Positions 8,187-14,465 of a stretch of DNA of 64,000 nucleotides are shown one piece after another (position 1 is the first letter of the stretch; every line of letters starts with the position of its first letter). The notes below the pieces were generated by a model. It saw only the letters and a program-made list of their open reading frames with translations. It was not told the origin of the DNA and searched no databases. Origin of the DNA: Acetobacteraceae bacterium. Its GTDB lineage: Bacteria; Pseudomonadota; Alphaproteobacteria; Acetobacterales; Acetobacteraceae. The stretch is from contig JASHOA010000074.1 in assembly GCA_030041375.1 (NCBI GenBank), positions 1 through 64,000 on the forward strand. Direction: 5' to 3'. Made by a program: the position numbers and the translations under genes.

Positions 8187-8657
8187 GTGATCGACCACCC
8201 GAACTATGGGCGGGCCAGCGGGGTGGCCCAGGCAGTGAAGACCGAGGCGAAAACGGCCATTCGCGGTCGCGACAAGCCGCATGGACGTGCCGTGGCCGCC
8301 GATCGGCATGTCGGGATGCGGATTCGCGAACGCCGCCTGATGCTCGGGCTTTCCCAACAGCAGCTTGCCCGATTGATTGGCGTCACCTACCAGCAGGCGC
8401 ACAAGTATGAACGTGGGCTCAACCGGATTTCGGCCGGCCGCCTGTTCGAGATTGCCCAGGTCCTCCAGGTGCCGATCTCCTGGTTTTTCGAGGGGCTCGA
8501 CGAGGGGCTGCCGAGCCCGGGGCTGACGGCCGGCCAGAGGCGGGTGTTGGAACTTGCGCGTAATTTTTCGGCGATCAGCAACGAACGCCATCAGGAAGCG
8601 TTGAGCGAGATGGCACGTGTCCTCGCCGCGCAGGCGGTGGCAGAACGCAGCCCCTGA
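8187..8657 (+). CDS. XRE-family helix-turn-helix regulator
   Basis: A 156-residue regulator. After about 40 poorly conserved residues comes a complete HTH_XRE domain (MRIRERRLMLGLSQQQLARL, then GVTYQQAHKYERGLNRISA). The sequence continues IAQVLQVPISWFFEGL, the pattern of a family common in alphaproteobacteria (SinR/PraR-type). The C-terminal helical part (RRVLELARNFSAISNERHQEA) is also typical of that group. GTG at 8187 is the start used, with a G-rich stretch before it; the ATG at 8323 would also give an intact HTH. The target is unknown. The gene precedes the phage-like module but looks like a chromosomal regulator. Confidence 0.85.
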   Translation: MIDHPNYGRASGVAQAVKTEAKTAIRGRDKPHGRAVAADRHVGMRIRERRLMLGLSQQQLARLIGVTYQQAHKYERGLNRISAGRLFEIAQVLQVPISWFFEGLDEGLPSPGLTAGQRRVLELARNFSAISNERHQEALSEMARVLAAQAVAERSP

Positions 8658-8705
8658 ATCGGCGCCCCCCGGACAGTCGGCGCGACTACGGCATGACCTG
8701 ACAGC

Positions 8706-8760
8706 GCCGATCGCCTGAGGCGGAATCGTCGAAGGGCGTGAATCGCGGACGCGAATGAGC
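8706..8760 (+). repeat. Degenerate copy of repeat module D
   Basis: CCGATCGCCTGAGGCGGAAT, then GTCGAAGGGCGTGAATCGCGG, matches module D with several substitutions, most of them in the palindrome arms. It lacks both the CTAG boundary and the B palindrome, so it is probably an older copy. Confidence 0.65.
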
Positions 8761-8795
8761 CGCAAGGCTCAGGTGCACGGGGGGATGAATTCGTT

Positions 8796-9236
8796 TCACG
8801 CGGCAGGTGATGCCGGATCGGACGGATCCGCGGAGGGCGGCAGCCGGCCTGCCGCATCGAGGCAGGCTTCGGCGGAAGAGAGAACGGAACCCAACAGGTC
8901 GCGCAGGATGCGCAGATCGGGAAGGCTCAGTGTCGGGATCAAAGCCACGACGCTGCCCCAGGGACGGTCCGGCTCGATCCCTTGTTCGATGGTGAGAGCG
9001 ACATGGCCGTTGCTCGTCAACTGCGCGTCGATCGAAAGCCTGTCCCAGGCCAGCCCCGCGCGGTCGAGAAGGGAGAGATGGCCGAGCGCGATCATGTTCG
9101 TCTCCACGGTTGGATGGCCGTTGTGATGGCCCGCTCCGGCAGCCTTCCCCTGCGGGTGGGGCGCGCTGCGAGCGGGTTCGCAGCGCCAGAGCGGCTGTGC
9201 CTCAAGGCGACCTGCCCGCCTGCGCCGCGGAGGCAA
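8796..9236 (-). CDS. Hypothetical protein, phage-module neighbour
   Basis: I do not recognise this protein (up to 146 residues). The middle is well structured (LGHLSLLDRAGLAWDRLSID, HVALTIEQGIEPDRPWG, LSLPDLRILRDLLGSVL), while the N-terminal 45 residues are basic and low in complexity and may not be translated; an internal ATG near 9095 is possible. Its frame overlaps the end of the next upstream gene by 35 bases, as in phage operons. Coding is plausible from length and composition only. Confidence 0.35.
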   Translation of the reverse strand: MPPRRRRAGRLEAQPLWRCEPARSAPHPQGKAAGAGHHNGHPTVETNMIALGHLSLLDRAGLAWDRLSIDAQLTSNGHVALTIEQGIEPDRPWGSVVALIPTLSLPDLRILRDLLGSVLSSAEACLDAAGRLPPSADPSDPASPAA

Positions 9237-9552
9237 TGTTCAGCAGCCCATCGCTGAGGTCGCGATCCTCGAGCGCGGCGAGGCGCGCCAAGCCATGACG
9301 CAGCGCATCGGCAGCAAGGGAGAGCAGGCCGGCCGCTTCATCGGCGGCGAGCACCGCTTCGCGGCGCTCCAGGGATTCCGTGCTCGCGGCGAGGCTCTCA
9401 CCCAGCCGTTCGACCGCGACAAGAAAACCGGCGAGTGCGGCTCTACTCCGTCCGACGCTGCGGCTGGCGCTCGCCAGTTCGAGAGCGGTCGGTTGCGGTC
9501 GGTGGCCGCTACGCACGCGCGGATCCGGGTGTTGCCATGGCCACAATTGCAA
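9202..9552 (-). CDS. Hypothetical helical protein, phage-module neighbour
   Basis: I do not recognise this protein (up to 116 residues, TTG start at 9552). It is almost entirely predicted helix from the pattern of Leu/Ala heptads (LAGFLVAVERLGESLAAS, AAGLLSLAADALRHGLARLA). The true start may lie further inside. It is upstream of, and overlaps, 8796-9236. Two TGGCCA hexamers at 9538 and 9559 straddle its start and resemble the half-sites at the cI/cro switch, which is the only hint of shared control. Confidence 0.35.
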   Translation of the reverse strand: MQLWPWQHPDPRVRSGHRPQPTALELASASRSVGRSRAALAGFLVAVERLGESLAASTESLERREAVLAADEAAGLLSLAADALRHGLARLAALEDRDLSDGLLNIASAAQAGRSP

Positions 9553-9564
9553 TCAAAATGGCCA
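9538..9564. promoter_or_regulatory. Possible second operator (two TGGCCA boxes)
   Basis: TGGCCA occurs at 9538-9543 and 9559-9564, 21 bases apart start to start (two helical turns), around the start of the 9202-9552 gene. At the cI/cro intergenic region the same hexamer occurs paired with a 3-base gap. The different spacing makes this weaker. Confidence 0.3.
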
Positions 9565-9582
9565 TACTGTGCAGTTCCGACT

Positions 9583-9633
9583 TGCCGTCCGGGATCGCTT
9601 CGCGATTCCACGGAAGCGCGACCGGCTCTAGCA
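9583..9633 (+). repeat. Diverged fragment of repeat family A
   Basis: The segment ending in GCTCTAG (9627-9633) resembles the right half of family A: a GGATCGCTTCGCGATTCC-type core followed by CGCGACCGGCTCTAG. Similarity is imperfect. Its terminal CTAG provides the TAG stop codon of the minus-strand DUF6362-like gene. Confidence 0.4.
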
Positions 9634-10215
9634 TTTGGCACCGCCGTTCAGGCGATCGAGGATGGCGGCGATGCCTTTCGCGTGCCAGCGCTTGATTGCC
9701 CGGGCATCGGCGCCGAGCAAGCTTCCCAGGCGCCGCCAGGCGAACAGGTGCCGGCCGGTCAGGGGGCTGACCAGGGCGCGCGCGCCGACGATCCGGCGGA
9801 GCACGTAATTTTCGTGCGGTATCAGGCCGATCCAGCCCAGGGCTTCGTCCATCCGGCTGATGGTGGCGGCGGCCGGAATCGCGGGTCGCAGGCGAGCCCC
9901 GGACCATCCATAGGCATCGATCGCAGCGTGAATGACCGGCCATCTGCTGGTGCGCAGATCGCCCGGCATTCCTGATATTGGCAGGCAAAGCAGCGTCGCG
10001 CCGGCCTCTTCCAGGCGCTCGATGACCGATTCGAACGTGTACAGGCTCCCGCTCCTCGTCGCCCTGGCGGTTGCCGTATTTGGCGCGGCAGGCGATCCTG
10101 CCCTTCCTCCCCCCCTGCCCGGCAACGGCTTGGGCGCCTCAGGCCGGCTGCGCCCGCTGGTGCGGCCGGTAACAGGGGTGCCGTTCGGTTCTGAACACAC
10201 GATCATTCCGTCCAC
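9628..10215 (-). CDS. DUF6362-like phage-associated protein
   Basis: A protein of up to 195 residues; the first 55 or so are Pro/Gly/Arg-rich and may precede the real start. The remainder has the layout I associate with DUF6362: VIERLEEAGATLLCLP, WPVIHAAIDAYGWS, ISRMDEALGWIGLI, a WRRLGSLLGADARAI-type helix-turn-helix region and the closing KRWHAKGIAAILDRL. Such proteins are found in prophages and related islands of alphaproteobacteria; their function is unknown, with a terminase-small-subunit or regulatory DNA-binding role possible. It lies downstream of the cro-like gene on the same strand. Confidence 0.6.
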   Translation of the reverse strand: MDGMIVCSEPNGTPVTGRTSGRSRPEAPKPLPGRGGGRAGSPAAPNTATARATRSGSLYTFESVIERLEEAGATLLCLPISGMPGDLRTSRWPVIHAAIDAYGWSGARLRPAIPAAATISRMDEALGWIGLIPHENYVLRRIVGARALVSPLTGRHLFAWRRLGSLLGADARAIKRWHAKGIAAILDRLNGGAKC

Positions 10216-10266
10216 CCGCTCATCCGGTCGTGGTTGTTCGAGCGACCCATCGGCTTCGGCGCCGCC

Positions 10267-10572
10267 TCAGCCCAGATCCGCGCCTCGCCATTCATCGAGG
10301 GCGTGACAGAGATCGCAGACAAACCGGTATCTGGAATCGACATCGAACAGGTGGCGGCACCGGAGGCAGCGGCGGCGAAACATCACCTTCTGCTCGTGCG
10401 GGCGCCGGATACTGCGAAACTTCACGCGGGTTGCCATGGCCCGTGCTGCAACGGCGTTAATGGTCCGTCCCAAGGCGTTTGCGACGTCTTGCTTGGTACG
10501 GCCACTGGCCGCCATCAGGCGCATCTTTTCGTCCTCCTGAGGAGTCCAGTTGGGATAGCGAGAGGTGTCCAT
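10267..10572 (-). CDS. SANT/GcrA-like DNA-binding protein with zinc ribbon
   Basis: A 101-residue protein with two parts. Residues 8-50 (WTPQEDEKMRLMAASGRTKQ, then DVANALGRTINAVAARA) form a tri-helical Myb/SANT or GcrA-type DNA-binding unit. Residues 70-90 have two CxxC pairs (CLRCRHLF and CDLC), suggesting a small zinc ribbon. It is encoded just after the cro-like gene, overlapping its 3' end by 116 bases in another frame. GGGTGG precedes the ATG at 10572. It is probably a phage regulatory protein. Confidence 0.6.
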   Translation of the reverse strand: MDTSRYPNWTPQEDEKMRLMAASGRTKQDVANALGRTINAVAARAMATRVKFRSIRRPHEQKVMFRRRCLRCRHLFDVDSRYRFVCDLCHALDEWRGADLG

Positions 10573-10810
10573 CCGACCACCCTTTGCGGCAATGAGAACT
10601 GAGACCGGTGTGCTGGTTCACGAAATCGTCCGCGGTCACCTGTGCGCCGGTGATTTCGCGGATGCGGCGCAGTACCGCCGGTGGTGGAAAGCGCATCCCA
10701 GCCGCGTACCGCTGCACGGTGCGGACGGCACCGGTGCCGCGAAGCCCGATCAGCTCGGCGAGCCGCTGGTAGGTGAGCCGATGCAGGCGGCGATATTGCT
10801 CGAGCGTCAT
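10457..10810 (-). CDS. Cro-like helix-turn-helix protein
   Basis: A 117-residue protein, with a DNA-binding domain in the first 60 residues (LEQYRRLHRLTYQRLAELIG, VRTVQRYAAGMRFPPP, VLRRIREITG) followed by TADDFVNQH, a Cro/YdaS-type ending. The residues after this are unusual and overlap the next gene for 116 bases, so the original stop may have been lost by a frameshift. ATG 10810 lies about 9 bases from the predicted transcription start, with no Shine-Dalgarno sequence, which suggests a leaderless or very short-leader mRNA. It faces the cI-like repressor across an operator-bearing region. Confidence 0.7.
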   Translation of the reverse strand: MTLEQYRRLHRLTYQRLAELIGLRGTGAVRTVQRYAAGMRFPPPAVLRRIREITGAQVTADDFVNQHTGLSSHCRKGWSDGHLSLSQLDSSGGRKDAPDGGQWPYQARRRKRLGTDH

Positions 10811-10818
10811 GGGCCAAG

Positions 10819-10848
10819 AAACTGTGGCCAACTTGGCCATCTTGTCAA
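10819..10848 (-). promoter_or_regulatory. Promoter of the cro-like gene
   Basis: A consensus -35 box TTGACA (minus strand, 10848-10843) is followed after 18 bases by CAGTTT as a weak -10 box. The palindromic operator at 10825-10839 lies wholly between or overlapping these boxes, so a bound repressor would block polymerase. Confidence 0.55.
10825..10839. promoter_or_regulatory. Operator OL-type, TGGCCA-N3-TGGCCA
   Basis: TGGCCAACTTGGCCA is a perfect 15-base palindrome with 7-base arms. It sits in the promoter of the cro-like gene. The second site at 10890 has the same architecture, so the pair are the probable binding sites of the cI-like and/or Cro-like proteins. Confidence 0.65.
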
Positions 10849-10889
10849 CCATTGATTGATAAATCGGCACTGGAAACCGGGCACGAATT

Positions 10890-10904
10890 TAGCCATAATG
10901 GCCA
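10890..10904. promoter_or_regulatory. Operator OR-type, TAGCCA-N3-TGGCCA
   Basis: TAGCCATAATGGCCA is a 15-base palindrome with one mismatch, ending one base before the cI start codon at 10906. It overlaps a possible -10 box (CATAAT, 10894-10899), consistent with autoregulation of cI. Confidence 0.6.
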
Positions 10905-10905
10905 T

Positions 10906-11613
10906 ATGGACCGATTCGCACCGCCTCGCTCCCGCGTCGACGAAATTCGCCTTGCCCGCGGCCTCAGCAGCGTCGATCTCGCGCGTCAGGCCGGGATCGA
11001 GACTTCGACACTGCACAAGATCGTCAGCGGCAACCGGCTCAGGCCCAGCGAGCGGTTTGCCGACCCTCTGGCAAAGGCCTTGGGAGTGCATCGGGAGACG
11101 CTCTTCGCCAAGATCGGAACCCCGATCTACTGGCTCGACGAACCCGGCCGCACCGCCGTCTTCCCGACCCGTTCGAGAGAGCCGCCGCCTGAGGCCGCGC
11201 GCTCCCGGGACGTGCCGGTCTACGGCACGGCCGAGGCCGGGGCGGATGGTGCGTTCCAGTTGAACAATGGCGAGGCGATCGATTGGGCCAGGCGGCCCTC
11301 CGGCCTGATCGGGGTCCAGGGCGTGTTCGCCATCTACACCGAGGGCGATTCAATGGTTCCCTGGCGGGAGCCGGGCGAACTCGTGTTCGTGCACGAGAAC
11401 CGACCCGCCGCCCCGGGCTGCCACGTGATTGCCGAGATCTGGGAGCGCGAGAAGGGGCATCCGCCGCGCGCCTTCCTGAAGAAATTGGCACGACGCACCG
11501 CAACGCGGGTCGAGCTCGAGCAGTACAATCCGCGGAAGGTCATTGCATTCGAGAAAGAGCGGGTGGGTCGGCTCTACCGGGTGATCGAGTGGGCCGAGGT
11601 TCACGGGGTCTAG
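10906..11613 (+). CDS. CI-like phage repressor with S24/LexA-type peptidase domain
   Basis: A 235-residue repressor. The N-terminal XRE-type HTH covers roughly residues 10-65 (IRLARGLSSVDLARQAGIET, LHKIVSGNRLRPSERF). A linker leads to a C-terminal S24 domain with a likely Ala-Gly self-cleavage point in TAEAGADGAF, the serine in EGDSMVP and the catalytic lysine in FLKKL. This predicts RecA-stimulated self-cleavage and SOS induction. ATG 10906 follows the operator directly without a ribosome site, as in leaderless cI mRNAs; the open frame reaches back to 10852. The TAG stop (11611-11613) lies inside the CTAG end of a family C repeat. Confidence 0.88.
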   Translation: MDRFAPPRSRVDEIRLARGLSSVDLARQAGIETSTLHKIVSGNRLRPSERFADPLAKALGVHRETLFAKIGTPIYWLDEPGRTAVFPTRSREPPPEAARSRDVPVYGTAEAGADGAFQLNNGEAIDWARRPSGLIGVQGVFAIYTEGDSMVPWREPGELVFVHENRPAAPGCHVIAEIWEREKGHPPRAFLKKLARRTATRVELEQYNPRKVIAFEKERVGRLYRVIEWAEVHGV

Positions 11614-11743
11614 TGTCCTGCCCCCGACGTTTGCTGCCGGCGGCAGCAGACGAAAGGGGATGAGAGGCCACTGAAAATAAAGAGGAGTGTGCCGACCGCT
11701 AGGGTGCATCCTACGGTATCAAGCGTTGGCGTCGGCACACTAG
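11610..11743 (+). repeat. Dispersed repeat, family C (copy 2)
   Basis: A 134-bp element bounded by CTAG on both sides. Left part: TGTCCTGCCCC and the palindrome GTTTGCTGCCGGCGGCAGCA. Middle: CACTGAAAATAAAGAG. Right part: a hairpin with ends GTGTGCCGAC and GTCGGCACAC. It begins inside the cI stop codon and ends 51 bases before the DAO-family gene. Confidence 0.85.
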
Positions 11744-11794
11744 CCGGCCCGGGAAAGCCAGCCGCGCCTGGCAAAGCGAGACGAACGGCACAGC

Positions 11795-12934
11795 ATGATC
11801 CAGGTCGTGGTCATAGGCGCGGGAATACTCGGAGCGAGCACCGCCTTTCACCTCGCGCGCGAAGCTGCTGCCGTGACGGTCGTCGATGCCGCCCATGCCG
11901 GGCGAGCGACGGCGGCAGGCGCCGGCATCGTCTGCCCATGGGTCAGCGGCGCCGAGGATGCCGCGTTCTATGCGCTCTACGCGGCCGGGGCGCGGTACTA
12001 TCCGCAGATCTTAGCCGACCTCGCAGACCTCGGAGAGGCCGATACCGGTTATTCGCGTGTCGGTGCCCTTTGCGTGGCGGAGGGCGCGGAAACGCTCGCC
12101 GCGATCGAGGGTCTCGCGCTTCGCCGGGCGGCGGCGGCGCCCGAAGCAGGCGCTGTCGAGCGGCTTGGTCCGGCGGCGGCGCGGGCACTGTTTCCGCCGC
12201 TGAGGCCGGGACTCGGAGGCGTTTTCATCGCCGGCGGCGCCCGCGTCGACGGACGGCGGATGACTGCGGCGCTGCTTGGCGCGGCGACGCGCCTCGGCGC
12301 CGTGCAGAGACGCGGCCAGGCCGAGTTGCTGGCAGATGGAGGCCGCGCCGCCGTACGCCTGGCGGGAGAGACGCTCGCCGCCGACATCGTGGTCGTAGCC
12401 GCCGGCGCCTGGGCGGCGGAATTGCTGCAACCGCTCGGGATCGAACTCGGAATTGCCCCCGAGCGGGGCCAGATCGTGCATCTCGGGCTCGCGGGCGCCG
12501 ATACCTCGCGCTGGCCGGTCGTGCTGCCCTCGGGCTCGCATTATTTGCTTGCTTTCGAGGATAGCCGGGTGGTGGCAGGAGCGACCCGCGAAGATGTCGG
12601 GTTCGATCATCGCGTGACCGCGGCCGGCCTGGCCGAGGTTCTGGAAGCGGCACTTCGCGTCGCGCCCGGCCTTGCGGCGGCGAGCGTGATCGAGACCCGC
12701 ATCGGCTTCCGCCCGGTGGGGCCAGGCTATCGGCCGATGCTCGGCTGGGCGCCGGGCGTGCAAGGGCTCCTGGTCGGCAACGGTCTTGGTGCGGCAGGTC
12801 TGACCATCGGGCCTTTCGCAGGCCGCATGCTCGCCCAAATGGCACTTGGCCGAAATCCGGACCTCGATGCGGAGCCGTTCCGACCCGCGCACTCTCTGTC
12901 ACCCGGCCGGCAGCCCCGGACCGTTCTCCGTTGA
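11795..12934 (+). CDS. FAD-dependent oxidoreductase, DAO family
   Basis: A 379-residue flavoprotein of the D-amino-acid dehydrogenase/sarcosine oxidase-like DAO family, oxidising an amine or amino acid. The N-terminal Rossmann motif is VVVIGAGILGASTAFHLA with the adenine-binding acidic strand end VTVVDA; a second FAD segment is ADIVVVAAGAWAAELL; the C-terminal family motif is GFRPVGPGYRPMLGWAPG, then GNGLGAAGLTIGP. D-amino acid dehydrogenase is the best guess; the substrate cannot be read from sequence. It is transcribed alone, its upstream region being almost entirely the family C repeat. Confidence 0.85.
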   Translation: MIQVVVIGAGILGASTAFHLAREAAAVTVVDAAHAGRATAAGAGIVCPWVSGAEDAAFYALYAAGARYYPQILADLADLGEADTGYSRVGALCVAEGAETLAAIEGLALRRAAAAPEAGAVERLGPAAARALFPPLRPGLGGVFIAGGARVDGRRMTAALLGAATRLGAVQRRGQAELLADGGRAAVRLAGETLAADIVVVAAGAWAAELLQPLGIELGIAPERGQIVHLGLAGADTSRWPVVLPSGSHYLLAFEDSRVVAGATREDVGFDHRVTAAGLAEVLEAALRVAPGLAAASVIETRIGFRPVGPGYRPMLGWAPGVQGLLVGNGLGAAGLTIGPFAGRMLAQMALGRNPDLDAEPFRPAHSLSPGRQPRTVLR

Positions 12935-12946
12935 TCCGCTGTACCG

Positions 12947-13009
12947 AAAAGCGAGCAGCAGGACAGTGATGGCGGCCAGGCCAGTGGAGACGCCCTCATC
13001 GCCGCCCTC
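12947..13009 (-). pseudogene. Fragment of a Cys/Met-metabolism PLP-enzyme gene
   Basis: On the minus strand 21 codons read [21 protein letters not shown], matching the metC product in this window (EGG....[15 protein letters not shown]) apart from a two-residue deletion and a few changes. At DNA level 27 bases (12966-12992) are identical to 15371-15397 in metC. No further homology is visible on either side, so this is a remnant of a decayed paralogue or a duplicated piece of metC. Confidence 0.6.
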
Positions 13010-13140
13010 GCCCGGAAAGATTCCGGTCGAGAGTTGGAGTCAGTAACTTACTGATGACTCCTGCGCACGACAGGCGGTTTGGGAAGCCTCCAGAGTGCTC
13101 GAGGAAACAACGGCCGGTCCGAAAATTTTTGCGTCACGGC

Positions 13141-13244
13141 GAGACCCGTGTCGGGCTGACTGGGCAGCCCGACACGGGTCTCGCGCTTTATTCGAGCCCG
13201 CGATTCACGCCCTCCGACGATTCCGCCTCGGGCGATCGCGGGCT
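13141..13244. repeat. Composite repeat B-D (copy 2)
   Basis: Module B here reads GAGACCCGTGTCGGGCTG, loop ACTGGG, and its inverted copy, so the CTAG ends have become GAGA/TCTC. A GCGCTTTATTC linker leads to module D in the same inverted orientation as at 2057. It lies just after the stop side of vapC, between convergent transcription units. Confidence 0.8.
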
Positions 13245-13255
13245 AACCTGCTCGT

Positions 13256-13675
13256 TCATCGTGCCTGCCAGGGATCGACCAGCGGGACGCCGGTGGATTC
13301 GACATCGCGCGTGTTGCGGGTGACCAAGGTAAGGCCGTGGCTGATCGCTGTCGCAGCGATCAACGTATCGATCACGGGCAGACTCCGGCTGGCGGACAAC
13401 TCACCCCAGCACCGGGCCGTCGCGGCATCGATGGGCAGCACCCGGTCGGCGAAGATCGTCTCGATGCCGTCCACCCAGGCGCCAAGCCGCTCAGCGGTGT
13501 CAGGGTCGGTCCGGCGCTTGGCCGCAACGCCCTTGCGTAATTCTCCCAGGGTCAGAACGCTCAGAAACAGTCCTGCCGGCTCTGTTGCCGACAGGAATGC
13601 GATCACACCACCATCGGCGCGAGATTTGCGCGTTTCCGATATGACACTGGTGTCGAGAAGATAGCCGGTTGCCAC
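13256..13675 (-). CDS. vapC: PIN-domain toxin, VapC/FitB type
   Basis: A 139-residue PIN-domain ribonuclease, expected to be the toxin of a type II toxin-antitoxin pair. The PIN acidic residues are visible: Asp in YLLDTSVISE at the start, Glu in LTLGELRKGV, Asp in LPVIDTLIAATA and the terminal NTRDVE. The TLGELRKGV and VIDTLIAATA pattern fits the FitB-like branch. It starts three bases after the antitoxin stop, typical of co-translation. Confidence 0.9.
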   Translation of the reverse strand: MATGYLLDTSVISETRKSRADGGVIAFLSATEPAGLFLSVLTLGELRKGVAAKRRTDPDTAERLGAWVDGIETIFADRVLPIDAATARCWGELSASRSLPVIDTLIAATAISHGLTLVTRNTRDVESTGVPLVDPWQAR

Positions 13676-13678
13676 GCG

Positions 13679-13924
13679 TCAAAGCGCGACGTCACGGCCG
13701 GTATCGTGGTCGCGCTCGATAGGGAAATCATCCACCTTGGGACCGCCGAGCAGATAGGCTTTGAAATCCGGCTTGTGCGCTGCCAGGGCGCGGTAATCCT
13801 CGATCGACAGCACGACCGCGCGCTCCGTGCCGTGGCGGGTGATGGTTTGCGGCCCCTCGGCACGGGCGCGCTCGATCACCTCGCTAAGCCGCGTTTTGGC
13901 GTCCTGGACTTGCCATGTCGCCAT
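13679..13924 (-). CDS. vapB: Phd/YefM-type antitoxin
   Basis: An 81-residue antitoxin of the Phd/YefM family. The N-terminal DNA-binding part reads WQVQDAKTRLSEVIERA, then GPQTITRHGTERAVVLSIED YRAL, the family pattern; the C-terminal tail (KPDFKAYLLGGPKVDDF) would wrap the toxin. ATG 13924 has AGGCGG about seven bases upstream. It is expected to neutralise the PIN toxin and repress its own promoter. Confidence 0.88.
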   Translation of the reverse strand: MATWQVQDAKTRLSEVIERARAEGPQTITRHGTERAVVLSIEDYRALAAHKPDFKAYLLGGPKVDDFPIERDHDTGRDVAL

Positions 13925-13953
13925 TGCCAACCGCCTTTCTGCCCTGTCTGACT

Positions 13954-13982
13954 ATAATACAGATATTCTGGTTGAAATTCAA
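13954..13982 (-). promoter_or_regulatory. Promoter of the antitoxin-toxin pair
   Basis: On the minus strand TTGAAT, a 17-base spacer and TATTAT form a near-consensus sigma-70 promoter about 30 bases before the antitoxin ATG. The spacer contains CAGAATATCTG, a short inverted repeat that may be the antitoxin operator. The AT-rich patch stands out in this GC-rich window. Confidence 0.55.
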
Positions 13983-14070
13983 TGGCCGAATGAGGATGAA
14001 CCGGGGATTGGTCGTTCCGGAATCTCGTGGATAAGGGCTTTCCCACCCTGGCGACGCTGCGCGGCCGGCG

Positions 14071-14098
14071 GCGCCGCACCGAATAGAGCGTGCGGCGC
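14071..14098 (-). terminator. Stem-loop after hisI
   Basis: The perfect 9-bp arms GCGCCGCAC and GTGCGGCGC flank a 10-base AT-rich loop, four bases beyond the hisI stop. No U-run follows, so it may terminate weakly or protect the 3' end of the alaX-hisI transcript. Confidence 0.5.
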
Positions 14099-14102
14099 TC
14101 GT

Positions 14103-14465
14103 TCAGTCGATTTCCGTCAATGCGCCGTCGTGCATGGCGCGAAAAAAACAGGTGCGGCGGCCGGTGTGGCAGGCGGGACCGGTCTGCTCGACACGCAGCA
14201 GGATCGCATCCCCGTCGCAGTCGATCCTGAACTCGACCAGCCGCTGTGTATGCCCGGAGGTCTCGCCCTTGCGCCAGAGCGCCTTGCGGCTGCGGCTCCA
14301 GTAGGTGGCGAAGCCGGAAGCAAGCGTTGCGGCAATCGATTCAGCATTCATCCAGGCCAGCATCAGCACCTCGCCACTGGCGTGGTCCTGCGCGACGGCG
14401 GGAATGAAGCCGGAACGATCGAAGCGAAGGACCACGGCGAGGCCGGGCGGGAGATCAACCGGCAT
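14103..14465 (-). CDS. hisI: Phosphoribosyl-AMP cyclohydrolase
   Basis: Opens the purine ring of phosphoribosyl-AMP in histidine synthesis (third step), a zinc enzyme. The 120-residue protein carries the whole signature: [28 protein letters not shown], and the metal-site cysteines Cys83, Cys99 and Cys106 ([19 protein letters not shown]). The start at 14465 overlaps the metC stop by 11 bases; an ATG at 14483 is also in frame. It is the standalone HisI form without a HisE domain. No other his gene is nearby, so it has been recruited as last gene of a sulfur/aminoacyl operon. Confidence 0.95.
   Translation of the reverse strand: MPVDLPPGLAVVLRFDRSGFIPAVAQDHASGEVLMLAWMNAESIAATLASGFATYWSRSRKALWRKGETSGHTQRLVEFRIDCDGDAILLRVEQTGPACHTGRRTCFFRAMHDGALTEID

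Noticed and set aside
8796-11613. A complete prophage or gene transfer agent.
   Set aside because: Only regulatory-type genes are present; there is no integrase, terminase large subunit, capsid or tail gene within the module and normal chromosomal genes flank it.
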